Shown: positions 1 through 22,936 of the stretch, one piece after another
How the letters are laid out: each line of letters starts with the position of its first letter
Position numbering within the stretch: the stretch's first letter is position 1
DNA from: Zychaea mexicana
Lineage: Eukaryota > Mucoromycota > Mucoromycetes > Mucorales > Lichtheimiaceae
Reading direction: 5' to 3'
Length of the DNA stretch: 64,000 nucleotides
NCBI RefSeq assembly: GCF_025766255.1
Contig: NW_026516667.1
Location: 856,043-920,042 of the forward strand
Translations under genes and position numbers: made by a program
The notes under the pieces: generated by a model
What the model was told of the DNA's origin: nothing
What the model saw: only the letters and a program-made list of their open reading frames with translations
Databases searched by the model: none

Positions 1-4167
<4,167 letters not shown>

Positions 4168-4438
4168 AAAGTATAATTAGTAAACCTCACATCTTTTTCA
4201 CATATACACACTCTTTTACTCACATCCTCAACCCTGCCCCATAAACAACAACTATTACAATCATACATGTTCAATGCTCCGCTACCCACAACCCAGATCA
4301 GTAAATAATAAAAAGCCGTGCAAAAACAAAGTTTATATATACAATGCTCGAAATGGGTAATATCTATGTGGTTATGCACAGTGCATGGTTATTGATTTTT
4401 CTGCGGAGTGTTCTTTTTCATGTGAAGATGAAAGTTTG

Positions 4439-5666
4439 TTAATCAGCTTCTTCCGCACAGTACCCGGGCGGACAATCAGCAGCGTCATAGGGCGGTAACA
4501 AAGGCAATGGCTCTGTTTGATGCCGAAGAAACTTGGGCTTAGTAAGCAGCGTATTGTCGCTTACAACAACGTCATCGGTGTATGGCAATAAAAGTTCATC
4601 TTCCAAGGCAACCTCAGCTGCCGATGCTGTTGCTATAAAAACTGGCACCAAAAACGTTTTTTTCTTGGTCTGCAGTGTGTTTTGTTTGCATTTCACAACG
4701 ATCTTGACACTATATCGCATATCCACCTGTCGTCCATATTCAAAGGAAGGTGAAACACCATCTTCTTCATTTAGCAGAATAAGAAATTCTCCGGTTTCCA
4801 TCCGACGCTGGACGTGCTTGAGAACAATGGTTTTCGTGGAATGAAACGCACTTGTCGTCACCTTGAAATGTTGCTCGAGAGAAACCGTAGCGAAAATCAG
4901 ATCGCTTGCTCGAATAGCGACTCGTAATATGTCGCCAATATGGTACGTCGTAGTGGGGACACGGACGGCGACTGATATCGGACCAAGCTGCTTTTCTTCT
5001 TTGAAAGAAGTAGTTGAGGATGCAAGTGCTAGCGTAGGTGGTATCGGTATTTTGGGTTGGAAGGATACAACGCAAGGTTCTGTTTGGAAAGGTCGGAGTC
5101 CCGGTCGATCGAGCGTGGCGACGATATGAAAGGCATAGTAAACGAGTGTATTATTGAGCGCTGATGGTGGATAGTTGACGTTTGGCATAGCACAGGTGAA
5201 TGGAAAAAGATGATAGCCCGGTTCCATCACTGGCCAGTTACGAACACTCTCAGTATCATGGGAAGGATGGCCCCACAAGACTGTCCTAACGTTGAATATG
5301 CGATCTTCCACTATCCGTTTACCCCAAGCAATTGCATCGTAATTGAGCATCTCTAAAAGTGTATGGCACGCATATTATGTGAGTTTTCTTTGGAGGTATC
5401 ATGCTATGTACAGTCCTTATATTCTCACTCTATGTACCTGATAATTTGAACGCAAGTTTCAACTGCACAGCAGCCAAAGGCTCACTCAATTGTACGAGCA
5501 CTGTGCCTTCAAAAAGTGCGCCTGGCGAACAGGTTAGCTGGCCATCTTGATTGCAATACTGTGGTGCTGGCTCAATGCGAAAACGCACAGGGGCTTTCTT
5601 GTACTTTGATGATAGAGAGTCAACATGGCGAAGGATCATTTCCACCTGGTCCTGCCGGTGAACCAT
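4439..5666 (-). CDS. arrestin-domain protein
   Basis: Two exons, complement(4439-5352, 5438-5666), 380 aa; the intron is phase 1 with a GTACAT donor. The N-terminal half looks like an arrestin N domain (a GALFEGTVLV strand followed by an AVQLKLAFKLSG strand), then RTVLWG and MEPGYHLFPFTCAMP, the typical core of fungal alpha-arrestins. The C-terminal half is an arrestin C domain (GPISVAVRVPTTTYHIGD). The last ~25 residues hold an LPPYD motif, which resembles the PY motif used by arrestin-related adaptors to recruit Rsp5/Nedd4 ubiquitin ligases. Expected role: cargo adaptor for endocytosis of plasma-membrane proteins (family knowledge). The start at 5666 is the first ATG of the open frame; a downstream methionine (MILRHVD) is a possible alternative. 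Neighbours: convergent with ISWI; its 5' end faces the 3' end of the dehydratase gene. Confidence 0.8.
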
Positions 5667-5876
5667 GATATATCATTTAATGTCTGGAATAATAAAGAAG
5701 TTACAGAGATGTATGAAAGGGGGTGAGAGGGAAAGAGAGTAAAGAAGAGCTTCAGATGGAGTCGCAAAAAATAAGAAATAAGGAACCGGACGTGGAAAAG
5801 AGTAGCAGGAAGGGATCGACGAATCTCTTTTATCTTAGATTAAGCATTTTTATTCGCTGCGGTGTTAAGGCGTCTA

Positions 5877-7591
<1,715 letters not shown>

Positions 7592-10500
7592 TGCGTTGTG
7601 CTGTTTTCTATAAGTCGTTTGACAAACAAAGGGGGGAGGGAGGAGTAGGAAATAAGGGGTATTGGGGAATAGAGAAGAAAAAAGAATAAGGGTTTCAAGT
7701 AGCCTTTCCTTTTATAATTATCGGGGTCTGAGACACCATGATTCTGTGGTTACACCAGAAACAGCATTCCACCATGAAGCAGTAATTGACCGTCAGTTGT
7801 TACAAGCATGATTGGTACTATATAGCATGAGCGCCATCGCCAGCGTCATCATAACGGCCTTCTATTATTATGGTTAAGGTCGCATGCACTCTCTACTTTC
7901 TGCCACGCGGACAAATGCACAAGACACTTCAAAATAAAAAGAAAAACAAACAAGCACCGATTACGTAAACAGTCGGTCCGCGGAGCTCTTTTAACCGACA
8001 CCAAACCACCCTTCTCTCTTCCTTTCTCTTTTTCCAGCAAAATGATTTAACACGATCGGGTTGGATAAGATCCACATGGGTAGGACACGTATACGACTTT
8101 GGAGAGTTTGTGTAGCTGAAAAAAGAAACTCATATTATGACGACAATAGAGGAAAATGGCTGGTCATTCATTGACATAGTACGGTACAATGTAGTATGAT
8201 CAAAGGGATTGTAGACCCGTACCTCCTGCCGCTGCTTGTGTTATGTCATACACGCTATGAAAGTGAGTGGCGGATTGACTTACGTAAGCTGAGTTTTTAA
8301 GTTCCGGGATCTGCTGTCAGTCAAAATAGCCTCTTGCCGTTGTACTTGTCGAGACCAAAATAGATCTCGAGACCCTATTATCTCCATAAACAGACTACAC
8401 CACGTCGGATGAATAATATTGCACGGATATACATATGCTCAAACACCTTTCCCCCTAGTGTCACCAGGAATGAATTCAGTATTATATAATCAGTGAATAA
8501 AGAGATGTGGTGCCGCTCTTATGTTTACAGTAACTGACTTATCTGCTGGCGGTGGTCAAACCAATAATTCGGTGCTCCACTATAAACAAGTTGAGCGAGA
8601 CATCATGATGACTCGAAATACTCTACAACGACAAATGGCACTGATGTGATTTGGTGCAGATAAGCTAGAAGAAAATAGCTCGATAGTAACGTTTGCATAC
8701 CGCTCACTAGTTTCAGACCACATGATATGGGGTGAATAATCATGCCAACCATCATAATCTCTAATGAGGAAAATATTTTTCAAACTTATGCTTCACTTTC
8801 AAATCATTTGTGCAATATGCAGAATGGCCATATATATACATGTTGTGATAACGTGAGCTTGAATCCAATGCTCGTAATTAATAGTCTCGGTGGTTTAGAA
8901 TAGCATCGAGAGCACTCCTATTAACATTTATGTTGCACCATTTACTATGGTAATAAATCGATTCACATATGGGTGTCACTAGAAACGACTAATCCCAGTA
9001 CGATAAACAAATAAGACTACTCAGTACCGCCTTCACTGGTTGATCTGCGAACCCTCAACTTATAGCAAAACTAGAAGTCTTTAGAAGTCTTGATTATAAG
9101 ATAATATCGTGGAAAACAAGAAAGATATAAGCTAAATATATATATGGAAATTTTCAACAGATAATATGTGCATGATAATATTACTAGCGGTAAACAGCAA
9201 ACGTCCACTGTAAACATGTGTATAAATACCATAGGGACCTTTCTTGCGCGGTTTACTTATTGTAGTGTCTGGTTTGTTGCTGATGTAGTTGTTATGAAAT
9301 TACTCGCTCTTCTGTAGCTTATGTGATTGTTCCGCTTATCATTAATTCGTTACTTTTAGACCTAAATCGAAACAATAACCGCTGCTTTAAAAAACAGCGT
9401 TAAAAATATGCAGCTCGGTTTTCTAGGAATGGTAATAATAATTACTTAATGCAAAACTCACAAATAATCAGCATTGTACCCTATTGTAACGTTCAGGGCG
9501 GTAAAGTCCTGTATACTAAATCATATATAATACAGCTATATGACGTTGTTGCTAAGTAGGCATTGTGTAATACTACTTTCCTTGGGGATCATTGCTAAGC
9601 TACTAAATCGCACTTTTTTTTCGCATTTAAAAGCTTGATGATCTTCAATATATCGGATTCTGTACTGAATACACTTTTACGCGCAGTGCCCACCAGAATT
9701 TAGCCAGTACAATCGACCTCACTGTTTTCAACTCCACAATTCGAAGTGCCTCGGATTTTGTAACGTGTGCTTGTACCTTAGAAATCCTAAATTCTTTACC
9801 AGAAACCCGTTTTTCGTAACCGTTTTCGTGATTTTTTCTTAGTATGCGCAATGCAGAGCCGGCCGTGTCCTTAAGAATTTACGTGTGGGACCCTTCCTAG
9901 TGGCGGCATTTGCCTCTAATTACACTCAATTATTATCATTATTTGACACATATGGACGATGATTTGCAGTAAGTCGATCTATTATTAAACGCAAACAGCA
10001 AATGTCTCATACTTCTACGCGTTAGATATGCATATAAAGGCAGCTTCATAAATTGAGCTATATTACATATACGGTTTTATAAAACAAAACCTTTTTGCTT
10101 GCCCTTACTATACCAGTGATCCATAGCATTTTAGTGACACGGGATAACGAACATATTAATCTATCTGTGCCATTTTCCCATCATGAATTTTCTCACAGCT
10201 GGAATATAGATCGTCACGTGTTATGAACTTATTCCACACCACGTCTTAATACCATGTATCAGTATTCAGCTCCATGTGCAGGAAGTACCAGTGATAAAAT
10301 TCAATGCTTACATGACGACGAACTATTGTTGCTGGATACTCAGCATGTCAATTCAAGAAACGGTCTGGATGAGACGGGCTTGCAATACCGCTAATATTTG
10401 CGTAACGTTTCTTTTGCGGGTACTTGCCATATACGCTATGATCTAGAAATGAGAGCACGAGGGGGGAAAGGTTTGAGCATATTCTAGTGCAAGTACCGGT

Positions 10501-10769
10501 GTGCGGCAGAAATTATACAGCGCGAATTGCAATATGTAGAGCATATCATGAAATGTGTGTGTGAAAAGTTGACAACAAAAAGCAGCCGGGGTAAGCCCGC
10601 CAGGAGTTGGCACGGCAAATTATGATTGGACTAAAATGTCAAATTCTAGTGGACGGATACGTACCTGACCGTTCACTCGCATTCGCTTTTCTCTCTTCCT
10701 TTCTCCCTTTGACCCAACGCCCTCTTTCTCTCCCTCTATCCATTTTTTTGCTCCTCATACCTTTGCATA
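7592..10769. other. gene-free AT-rich interval
   Basis: About 3.2 kb between the divergent dehydratase and TPR-MYND genes. Only short shadow frames are present, with no recognisable protein motif on either strand. The right end (10680-10769) is pyrimidine-rich (repeated TTTCTCTC/CCCTC), as expected for a promoter and 5' leader directly before the ATG at 10770. I see no intact transposon or RNA gene. Confidence 0.6.
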
Positions 10770-12145
10770 ATGACCAACGAAATTGCTGTTGCCCCTGCTT
10801 CTGCAGAACAAGAGGTCTCAGAAAAGAAGGCCGTGGAAGCCCAGAAGGCTGAAGGAATTACAGCAGAGGAAGAAGGAGAATACAAGGATCGTTTCCTGGA
10901 GGGTAGTCAGCGCATCATTGCTTACGATCTGTTGGAAGCGCGTGGCAAATCAAGTGAAACGTCAGATCCTGATGTCGAACGGTACAAAAAGGCCAAGAAA
11001 ATGTTCCTCAAGGGTTACGACTTGTGCATGACGATCCCACGTTCATTGGATGAGGAGGTCCTGTTAAACCATGAGCAAGATGTCAGAACCGCAGCAGAGA
11101 CTTTGGTGAATGCCTGGTTACTGGATGACAAGGCCGCGCCCATGTCCGAACGCGTACTTATTTTGGGTCAGCAATATGAAAAGGTGTTGCTGAAGGATGT
11201 CGCTGAAGCTGAACGGGAAGGCTTCTTCATTAAAGAGAGTTTGCTGTTTTCTGCTTGGATCTTGTTGGTAGGACGTCAATACCAGCACTGGTGAGTTTTC
11301 TCCTTTTCTCCTTTTGCTTCTCAGTGATGTTGTCTATGCATTCTTTTCTCATCATTGCCCCTCATTTAATATGATACTAGCTTGACGACACTTACGCTCG
11401 CAATTAATACCTACGACGATTTGCCAGCACGCGTGTACTTCCTTCGTGCTTCATGCTACTTCTCTCTGGGCAAGCTGAGGTAAAATTGGCATAAATTATC
11501 GCTTAGGAGTAAACGCCAACTGACAAAGTCTCTAGAATTGGCCTCAAGGATTTGGAAAAGTGTCTTCAAAAGGACCCAGGATTCACTGTGGCATACAGTG
11601 TGCTCGGATCTATTCACATGAACCTGAAAGAACGCGACCAGGCTATCAAGGGATTCAAGGAATACCTTGAACGTGGCCACCCCGATACCGCCGATTACGT
11701 CAATGCACTGTACTCACTTTCCATTCTTTTGCAAGAGAAGAGCCGCAAGTCTGAAGCTCGTGAAATGTACAAAAAGGCCAGAGATGCAGAAGCACGTTTC
11801 AAGTATTTGTACGGTACCAATACTGGTATGAGCGATACCAAGCGCCAGGCTGTGCAGTTGCACGAGTCTGCCGAGGACGCACGCAAAATCATTTTCGACG
11901 CCATGCCCGCCAAGCAGTACAACAACAAAATCCAACAGCTCATCGAGGCAGGTATTCTGAACTCGCCGTACGCTGCCAGTCCAGAGCAGTGCTCCAACTG
12001 TGGTTCCAAGCATTTAAAAGACCAGCCAGGCAAGCCTTTGCTGTGCTGCGGTGGATGCAAGAGCATTTGGTATTGTTCTCGCGATTGTCAAGTCAAGGAC
12101 TACAAGGCTTGCCACAAGGCTGCCTGCAAAAAGGCACAAAAGTGA
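10770..12145 (+). CDS. TPR-repeat protein with C-terminal MYND zinc finger
   Basis: Three exons, 10770-11290, 11381-11479 and 11536-12145; 409 aa, phases consistent. After an acidic, alanine-rich leader the protein is helical. Residues ~190-310 contain tetratricopeptide-like repeats (RVYFLRASCYFSLGKLR; DPGFTVAYSVLGSIHMNLKE; KSEAREMYKKA). The C terminus (~358-405) is a MYND zinc finger: CSNC...CCGGC...WYCSRDCQ...HKAAC, with all Cys/His ligands visible. MYND fingers bind proline-rich partners, and TPR-MYND proteins are usually co-chaperone or scaffold factors; the partner here is unknown. The gene is not a SET/SMYD enzyme, because no SET motif is present. The start is well placed: the ATG follows a pyrimidine-rich leader. 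It converges with Tah18. Confidence 0.85.
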
Positions 12146-13012
12146 AGTGTTGTCAGGTGCAGGATGATTTTGCTTAAAAACGTATCAGTGTAGTTCTTTT
12201 GTTTCCCCCTATCTCTCTTTTTCTTTCTTCTTGCAACGCACTGTTTTTTGGCGTAGCGTATACTATAAATTCCATTTACAATCATTTTTACATATTTAAT
12301 TGCATCTGTGCTACTTGCTGTCTGTCGGTGCACTTGGATGGCGACGCGCCTTTCCACAAATTCAAAACTCGACTTGCTACGATATGTATGCATTCCGCTA
12401 CTGTATCTTTATCGCTCGTGACCTCAGTATCACCAATATCATGCACTGTTGCCTTGCGACTTACTCGTTATAAGAATGGATCTCTTTACGCTTGTTGGGA
12501 TCCATTAACATAATTGACTCGTCGTAAGGCTGTGCTACAAGAACCTATGCTTCTTCTCCTATACTTGAAAATGAAACGATACACAAAGACGCGGATGCTG
12601 TATGTACGAATGCGTGTACCGTTTATTCAACGGATCGACAGCTCCCAATATGGTAGTTACGTATGCCTCGCATTGACAAAAGCGGTTGTTGCTTGAAACA
12701 TACAGAACAGACTTTAGAACATCATACAACTATAACTATATACTACTATTTGAAAGACTTAGTGTGATGAATCTAGCGTACGCTCGTCATGATTATTACG
12801 CGCAAAGACAAACATATGCTCACATAACATTATAAAAAGTTCTATTTGTCTCAGAAAAACATATTATTATACGTATATCCTGAGACGATTCGATCCACCT
12901 AATTTTTCATTTATTTTTCGCCTTGATGTACAAATAAAAGTAATTTTATATATAGAATCTATGATATATATATTTGTCGTTTATGACGTCCGATGTATTG
13001 TTGTTGCCATTA
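12146..13012. other. intergenic region between convergent genes
   Basis: The 3' flanks of the TPR-MYND gene (+) and the diflavin reductase (-). AT-rich with TATATA stretches near 12940-12975; no coding motif seen. Probably holds both polyadenylation regions. Confidence 0.6.
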
Positions 13013-16646
<3,634 letters not shown>

Positions 16647-19020
16647 ATGCATCAAACAAGACCCTGTAAAGGTATATACCGTTAATATGATAAATAGGCA
16701 TTCAGTGAGAACCCATATCAACTTTATTATATTATCATAAGTTTGTCGACTTCGTAGACGCAAATGCATATGGGGAAAGAATGCAAATATATGCAATCGA
16801 TGCTCGAAACTCTCAATTGAATGCATTCCATCCGACGATAAAGGAGCTCATGAACACGAAGAACCAATAGCACAAGATGGCGATGAAGAAGTCGAAGGCT
16901 GGTTGAATGACGTACATCAACTTGATCGCGAACTGCAAAAGATTGAAGCATTGGCAAGTGGCGGTCATCGAGGTTACTTGACAACAGATCGTAATAACGA
17001 GCAGCAATGGCAGCTCAGCATCGTTGACGGACATCTTCGCCTTGAGACGGCCATCCAGTCGCTTGACGAGATGCTCTTGTATACACAAGCATCGCTTCGA
17101 TATCTCTCTCCGTTTAAAGGTTTATTCAACAAAAATGCTCCAGTACACTTTGATAGTACATCAATCAGTATTCCACTCGCTTCCGGCATCTTTATCCAAC
17201 GTAATGCATTACAAAAATCACGGAAATTGGGTTTTGCCGAAACGTACTACATCATTGATGACAACAGCAACAGCAGCAGCAGCAGCAGCAACGCCGGCAG
17301 CCCCAAAAGTGATACAATCGCCACTACTACTACTTTTACTGCAACTATCAGCAGTCCTAGTGGATGCATACAACCCTTGTTTGATTATCGATCCGCTATC
17401 GAATATCTCGTTCCACTCTATTTGGAGAACAAGATCCCTTACTCTGGGCTATTACATGTGCCAACATTCCTCGAATACTATCACAACCTGAAAGATCCGT
17501 TATCCAGTCCTATCACTCTTGCAATATGCATAGATGCCCTCATCTCACTTCACCAAATCATCCGTTACTCGCCCGCCGAACGACGCTTGCTCTCCGAAAC
17601 CTTTTATTGCAAATGCAAAAGTATGCTTTTCGACATGTACGACGATCCGTTACGAAATTTGGAAATTTTGATCACAACGAGTTTCCTACAGAATTATTTG
17701 ATGGACGTACTGCTCAATTATGTTGAAGCGCGACGGCTGGTCACTGTTGCGCTACTCTCGTGTGCGGATCTTACGACGCAATACAACAAACTGACACCAG
17801 TCGAACGTGTTCTATATCAACGTCATCGTTTAATCTTGGAAATGTGCAATCGAACGTTCGATATCTATTTTGAGTCCAAAATGGATTATAGAGATAACGG
17901 CGACTGTAACGTGGAGTTGGAGACATTAGACGATGAGCCAGAAAAGACCAAAGAATTCGTAAAGTTGTACAATCATATTCTGCGCTTTGTATCTTTCCCG
18001 CTTGTTTCAATTATTTTGGTAAGCATAGAGCGAGATAAAAACATGGCCTCATCTTTTTCGGCAGTCCGGCAGATTGGGGGAAATGACAGAAACCCGATCA
18101 TTGTTCTTTATTCAGTTTTGCGGGCTTGGCGAGACCAAAAAAAATGGTATAATTAACGCACGGTTTACCAACGTTTATGGGATTAAAGGGCCAAATCAAT
18201 CGTATCTTTTATGGCGAGCCTTGCGAGCTTTATCTAGAAGACATATTACAATACAAGCCGGCAGTTCTCGAGTGGTGGAATAGCTTACCGTCTGAACTCC
18301 GTCTCTGTGGAGATCCTTTCGATCCAACGGCCTACAAGCTCGTGGAACGAAAAGTGCCGCCTACCCGCCTTCTTCCATTTATTACCGTACACATGTTAAC
18401 TGGCGTGATCTCAGCCTCATTACTTCATCCGCGGTTCACACACTCTTCGGGGAACCCTATCACAGTCGATGTATTGCAGTCTGTTCGAAATGAACTGGCA
18501 GCGCTCACTGCGAACTCCAATAAAGTGATGGTGTATGCTTTGAAAGGAAACTGGTTACAAAATAGGCCAGATTCTTCTCCATCATGTAAGTTTTATCATG
18601 TAATAATGACTGACGCCAGCTAAATGACTGTCAGGCTTCTTCAAAGCCTAGGGCTATTATCATTGGAAGGAAACAAAGAAAGTATTGCTAACCATGAAGA
18701 GATGGTATGTACTAGTCTGTTTCTGTATAATTGCGCAAATCCTTTACGGCCTCGACAAGTTGGCAAGCTGTGCAGATGTCAAGTTTCCGGTGGAACTATT
18801 GGGCATGTTCAAGAAAACCTTCAATACCAAAGTAAGGCCGCTTTTCCCACCTGGCCATGAAGTCCCATCCTCCTCCTCACTTTTGGAGTCCTACTTGAAA
18901 AACTTGAAAGAATCGCCATTACAAGTCTATGAACAATATCCGTTTCCAGGATATGCTCTCCTTTCCGATATATTCCTTACATCCCTCAGTCGATTGGATC
19001 AAAACATGACAATAGCTTAA
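16647..19020 (+). CDS. Zn2Cys6 (Gal4-type) transcription factor, copy 1
   Basis: Four exons, 16647-16671, 16742-18018, 18189-18585 and 18716-19020; 667 aa. The first exon codes only eight residues (MHQTRPCK), so the zinc cluster is split. Across the junction it reads C-x2-C-x6-C...C-x2-C-x6-C (CRLRRRKC, CNRCSKLSIEC), a binuclear Zn cluster at residues ~7-36. A polyserine/asparagine stretch (~residue 200) is followed by a fungal-specific regulatory domain with YLVPLYLENK, LLHVPTFLEYY and LAICIDALISL. A late exon has GDPFDPTAYKLVE and the last has HEVPSSSSLLESYL. All three intron positions and phases match copy 2 (43917-46110). Target genes are unknown. The CAG repeat in the linker is a slippage site. 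Confidence 0.9.
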
Positions 19021-19410
19021 AATACAAAGAGCAATTTAATTTTTTATTCTAGGTATTTTAACAAAGTTTAGACGAAGTATGTACAGAAACTATTTTATGG
19101 AACTTCCTTTTTTTTACAGCTCATCGATAAAATAACACACCAATGAATGACTTGTAAGCAAATGTGATTGTATAAAAGTTGGTATATTGCTGTTGAGTTG
19201 AACAAAGCGATGTGAAAAAAAAAGTATATGAATAGAAATACAAATATATATAACGATAGAAAGAAAATGAGGAAGATATGAATGTGGTGTAGTATGAATA
19301 TACAGGAGTTTAGGTAGTAGTGAAAAAAGGGGAGGACGATGGGGTTCTATATTCGGGTGTGAGGGATAAAGAAGAGAGGAAATGTATATGTAAAAGTGCT
19401 CTTTGGCCTT

Positions 19411-22399
19411 CTATGAGATGTATTTGACGCGGATTTGTTTTCGACATGACTCTGATATCAGTTTGGATTTTTCCAACAATTCCAAATCGACACGCACATG
19501 TTCTTGTAATTGTTCAAGGTGCTTTGATAGATCGTTCGACATGTTGTTGTTGGAAGATAGGGTGTGATATGCGGTCAAGTGAGCTGCAAGTGCTGATAAG
19601 GATAACAAGACAGCTTCGTCGTTGGTTTCATAGTTGGCAATATAACGGATGGCATCAATGGAAGCCAAGGGATCCACAAGTGCTTGTTCGAGCTGAACCG
19701 TAAGCGTTTCCTTGTCCTTATCAGAAGCTGCAATGGCCTTGACAAGATGCATCAATGATCGGCAATGGCGTTTCAATAGCATAGAGCCGTCCAATTCGAG
19801 CTCAAGGTGACCAAAGTCGTCATCGTTGGACTCAAGCGCCATGCCCAGATGAGTCCACCAAGAAATCATATGGTCGATCGGCGATTCATTAGATTCGGGC
19901 AGCTGCGATGCGTCAAACAGTGCTTCCTTTTCGGCGTCGTCGCTATTCATGACCGTACGCTCAATAAGCTGTACATAGATACGCTGGAGTTGCTGCAATG
20001 ATTGCCAGTAGACGACCCAGTCCAAAGGAGCAGTAAGGTATGGCAGAACAAACGAGTGAAACATCGATGTGCATTCGTCGTTCTGACCAGTGCGAGCGGC
20101 CATCATGGCCATGAGCTGCTGACAGCTGTTGGTTTCAAGCCATTCTTTTTGGAGGTCTTCGCTTTTCTCGAGAGCGCGGTTCCAGTAGGAACGGGATAGT
20201 TTGTTGTTTCGGCCAAAGATGAGCTCGGTTTGGATAGCGGCAGTGGTATAGACACGTGCAAGCGTGCGTGGGCGTAACAATACGGTACGGCGCGAGTCGC
20301 GTTCCATGGCATGGACAGAAGCAAGCATGCCAGCACATGATCGGATGCGTTCTAGTTTAGAAACGGTAGAATCACCTTTGAAAAGAAGAATATTCGGCTT
20401 CAATAAACAAATTGAGAGAATAAAGGTAACAAAAAAGCAGAAAGCAGGATTATAATAATAACTACCTCCAAGACATTGCAGCTCGCTCAGGCGGACCCAG
20501 GCACCTGCATTGGCAAGCTCAACAGATCCAACGTGCGATCCACTGAATAACTTGATAAATGGACGGCTGAACGGGACAAACACCACCAAGTCGGACGCAA
20601 TACCATACAGAAGCTGGCTAGGCTGAGCAAAAGTTGGCGAAGGCACCAGGGAAATTAAGGCTTCGTATAATTGATGCCATGATGACGAGACTTCAGTGGC
20701 ATAGTGATGGTGTCCGAGGCAATCGCTTGATTTGTTGTTCTTGATGACAGGGCGAGGCTGGAGCACTTTGTTAATCAATGGAATGACCACAAAGTAGAAG
20801 ATACCGACAACGTAAAGCATCATCTTGATCCAGAACCTGTTCAATAGAAGGTAGTAGCGGCCAAAATGAAACGAATGAGCTTCCGATTCGAGAAAAAAAA
20901 GTGGGCTGATTCATAAAATAAAAAATTACTTACCAAGCATCCCAAGTTGAAGAAGGCGAAGGCATGTTATCCAGATTACTTGATGACATGGTTGTGTTTT
21001 GGAATGCCACACGCGAAGCATGGTGATGGGGTATCGAGTTGGCAGGACTAGTTGTCGCCGAATTGCCAAAGGGTGAAGTAGAGAAAAATGCAACACACAT
21101 GTACATGGCCATGAACATGCGACTGCTGTTGTCTTGGTCGGAAGCCGCTGCACACTGTGCTGCTGCTGTAGATTTCTTGGTGCTGCCAGTATCCTGTTTC
21201 TTTCGACGGCGATAAGGTCGGCGTTCACGCTTGGGCATCAATTGAGCCAGTGCTGCACGCTGAGCTGCACGTTCGCGTAACAGTTCCTGACGCTGGACCT
21301 GTTCAAGTGCATGCGCTTCCTTTCGCTCACGAGCCACTCGTTCTTCTTCAGCTTGCAGGAACTGACGCTTTTCCGAGAGGAATTGGGCCAAGACTTGTTG
21401 GCCGCCGGGCATCTGTGAAATGATATGCTGCAAAATCTGGTTTTCGCGATCGGCTAGCTCGTTGTTTTGGCGTAAGAACATGATGTACTCGGTGGCTTTT
21501 CGTAAGATTGTGGCCTTGTTGAGCTTCTTAGCGACTTCGACACCATCGACTACTTCTTGCTCGCCGTTGTCTTCGTCGCTCTCGTCGTCGTCGTGTTGAC
21601 CCGACTTTTCTCTGATTTTCGCTCGGTAGAGTGCGGGAACGACGTTTTTGAGATCTTGAATGCGGTCGTTAATATTGTTGCGATAGCGTCGCTCGATGGC
21701 GTTGTGCGCGACTTTTTTGATCTGGTGGTTCGGCTCAAGTCGCCACAAGTGTTCATTCAGGTCGGCATTAGTGCTACTGCTTGTACGTTTGCGCCAGTTC
21801 TTGGGTTCGTCTGATATATAGAGTTTTACGTTAAATTTATGTCTCATTAAAAAGAGCTTATTTTTCTTTTGGTTGGTTCTAGAATTTTGTGAAAGAGAGA
21901 AATTTTTGCTGTACCTTTAATCGGTCGTGTGTCGTTTGTCAATGTGGTTTCATGTGGTGGTGCGGTTGCTGTGGTAGTAGTGGCGGTAGCGGTGGTAGGA
22001 GCAGCAGCACGATACCATTGGTCTAAGACTGGCCATGAAGCATGCGTTGCTGAAGATCCAGAGGAGGAGGATGGAGATAGTGTGGTAGGTCCTTCAGGCA
22101 CGGGAGTGGCGGGGATAGCGATGCCCGGCATCGGACCCCCGAGGGAATAAGTCTCGACAAAACATGGCGATTCGTTGAATGCTGGAAAGAAACCACCGAC
22201 AAATGCCTTGCGTGCTTCGGCCTGAATGCTCTGTCCAGCAGATGAGAGTTCTTCGGGTTGATGATGGTGTAATAAGTCGGTAGGCGGTGACAATGTGCCG
22301 GAAGACGAGGGGGAAAAATCGGATAGAAAGATCGGATCGCTACTGGATGCAGGCGAGCCCTGTTGTTGGCGTTGCTGTTGCTGCTGCTGCTGCAATTGC

Positions 22400-22451
<52 letters not shown>

Positions 22452-22671
22452 GCTGTGATAAATCTCCCCAGTCAAACATGTGTTCTAAATCATCTAAGGA
22501 GAAATCAGATGAAGAAACGGCAGGACCGGAACAGGCGGATTGATCTAGCGAGCCCAGTGATAGCTGTGGTGATGTGAAGGACAGTGGACTAGTGCTATTG
22601 TTGCGGTGATTGTGATGGTCATCGTTGGTACGCATCCCGAGATACGTTTCAAAGTCTAGTTCAGACGACAT
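19411..22671 (-). CDS. full-length SREBP (Sre1-type membrane-bound bHLH transcription factor)
   Basis: Four exons, complement(19411-20375, 20466-20836, 20934-21810, 21915-22671); 989 aa. The N-terminal activation region holds a long polyQ tract (residues ~75-103). The bHLH (AHNAIERRYRNNINDRI, ~residue 295) has the tyrosine (RRYR) that marks SREBPs and lets them bind sterol-regulatory elements as well as E-boxes; a leucine-rich zipper extends it. Then come a basic linker (PKRERRPYRRRKK), a hydrophobic segment MFMAMYMCVAFF (~485-500), a short luminal loop, and a second membrane span, MMLYVVGIFYFVVIPLI (~548-565). The ~420-residue helical C terminus corresponds to the Scap-binding/regulatory part. 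Expected: ER-anchored precursor released by cleavage when sterol or oxygen is low (family knowledge). The splice at the second membrane span restores TWDAWFWIKMM. Confidence 0.9.
22335..22465 (-). repeat. polyglutamine microsatellite in SREBP
   Basis: A CAA/CAG run (TTG/CTG on the plus strand) encodes ~27 nearly uninterrupted glutamines in the activation region. Long pure CAA blocks suggest replication slippage and length polymorphism. Confidence 0.9.
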
Positions 22672-22926
22672 AGTTGGTTACAGAAGAAGAAAAAAAAAGA
22701 GATCTCCCATGGGGAAAGCGAGATAGAAGGGCCCTATTATAGTTTCCCAGGGATGGGGGTTGTTTGGAAGAAACAGGCCACAATTTGTCATGCAAGCTGA
22801 TTGGCCGGCCAGCACTCACCTCATTTTTTTAAACTCAAGTGCTCAGGCCATAACAACACGTAAAATCCCAAACAAAGGGCAGAAATGAAAGAACGATACT
22901 AATAAAAGTAATGACTTTTATCTCAA

Positions 22927-22936
22927 CTCACGCCAC
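22927..22936 (+). promoter_or_regulatory. candidate sterol-regulatory element upstream of SREBP
   Basis: CTCACGCCAC lies ~255 bp upstream of the SREBP start and matches ATCACNCCAC at 9 of 10 positions. Fungal SREBPs commonly autoregulate, so the site is plausible, but a single ten-base match in a ~900-bp region may be chance. Confidence 0.35.

Noticed and set aside
9180..10040. Two loosely similar stretches (AAACAGCAAAYGTC...TATAAA) that could be decayed LTRs
   Set aside because: Similarity is limited to ~14 bases plus a TATA-like word; no element ends or internal coding remains.
22287..22577. Plus-strand frames rich in poly-Val or poly-Cys
   Set aside because: Antisense reading of the SREBP polyglutamine tract.
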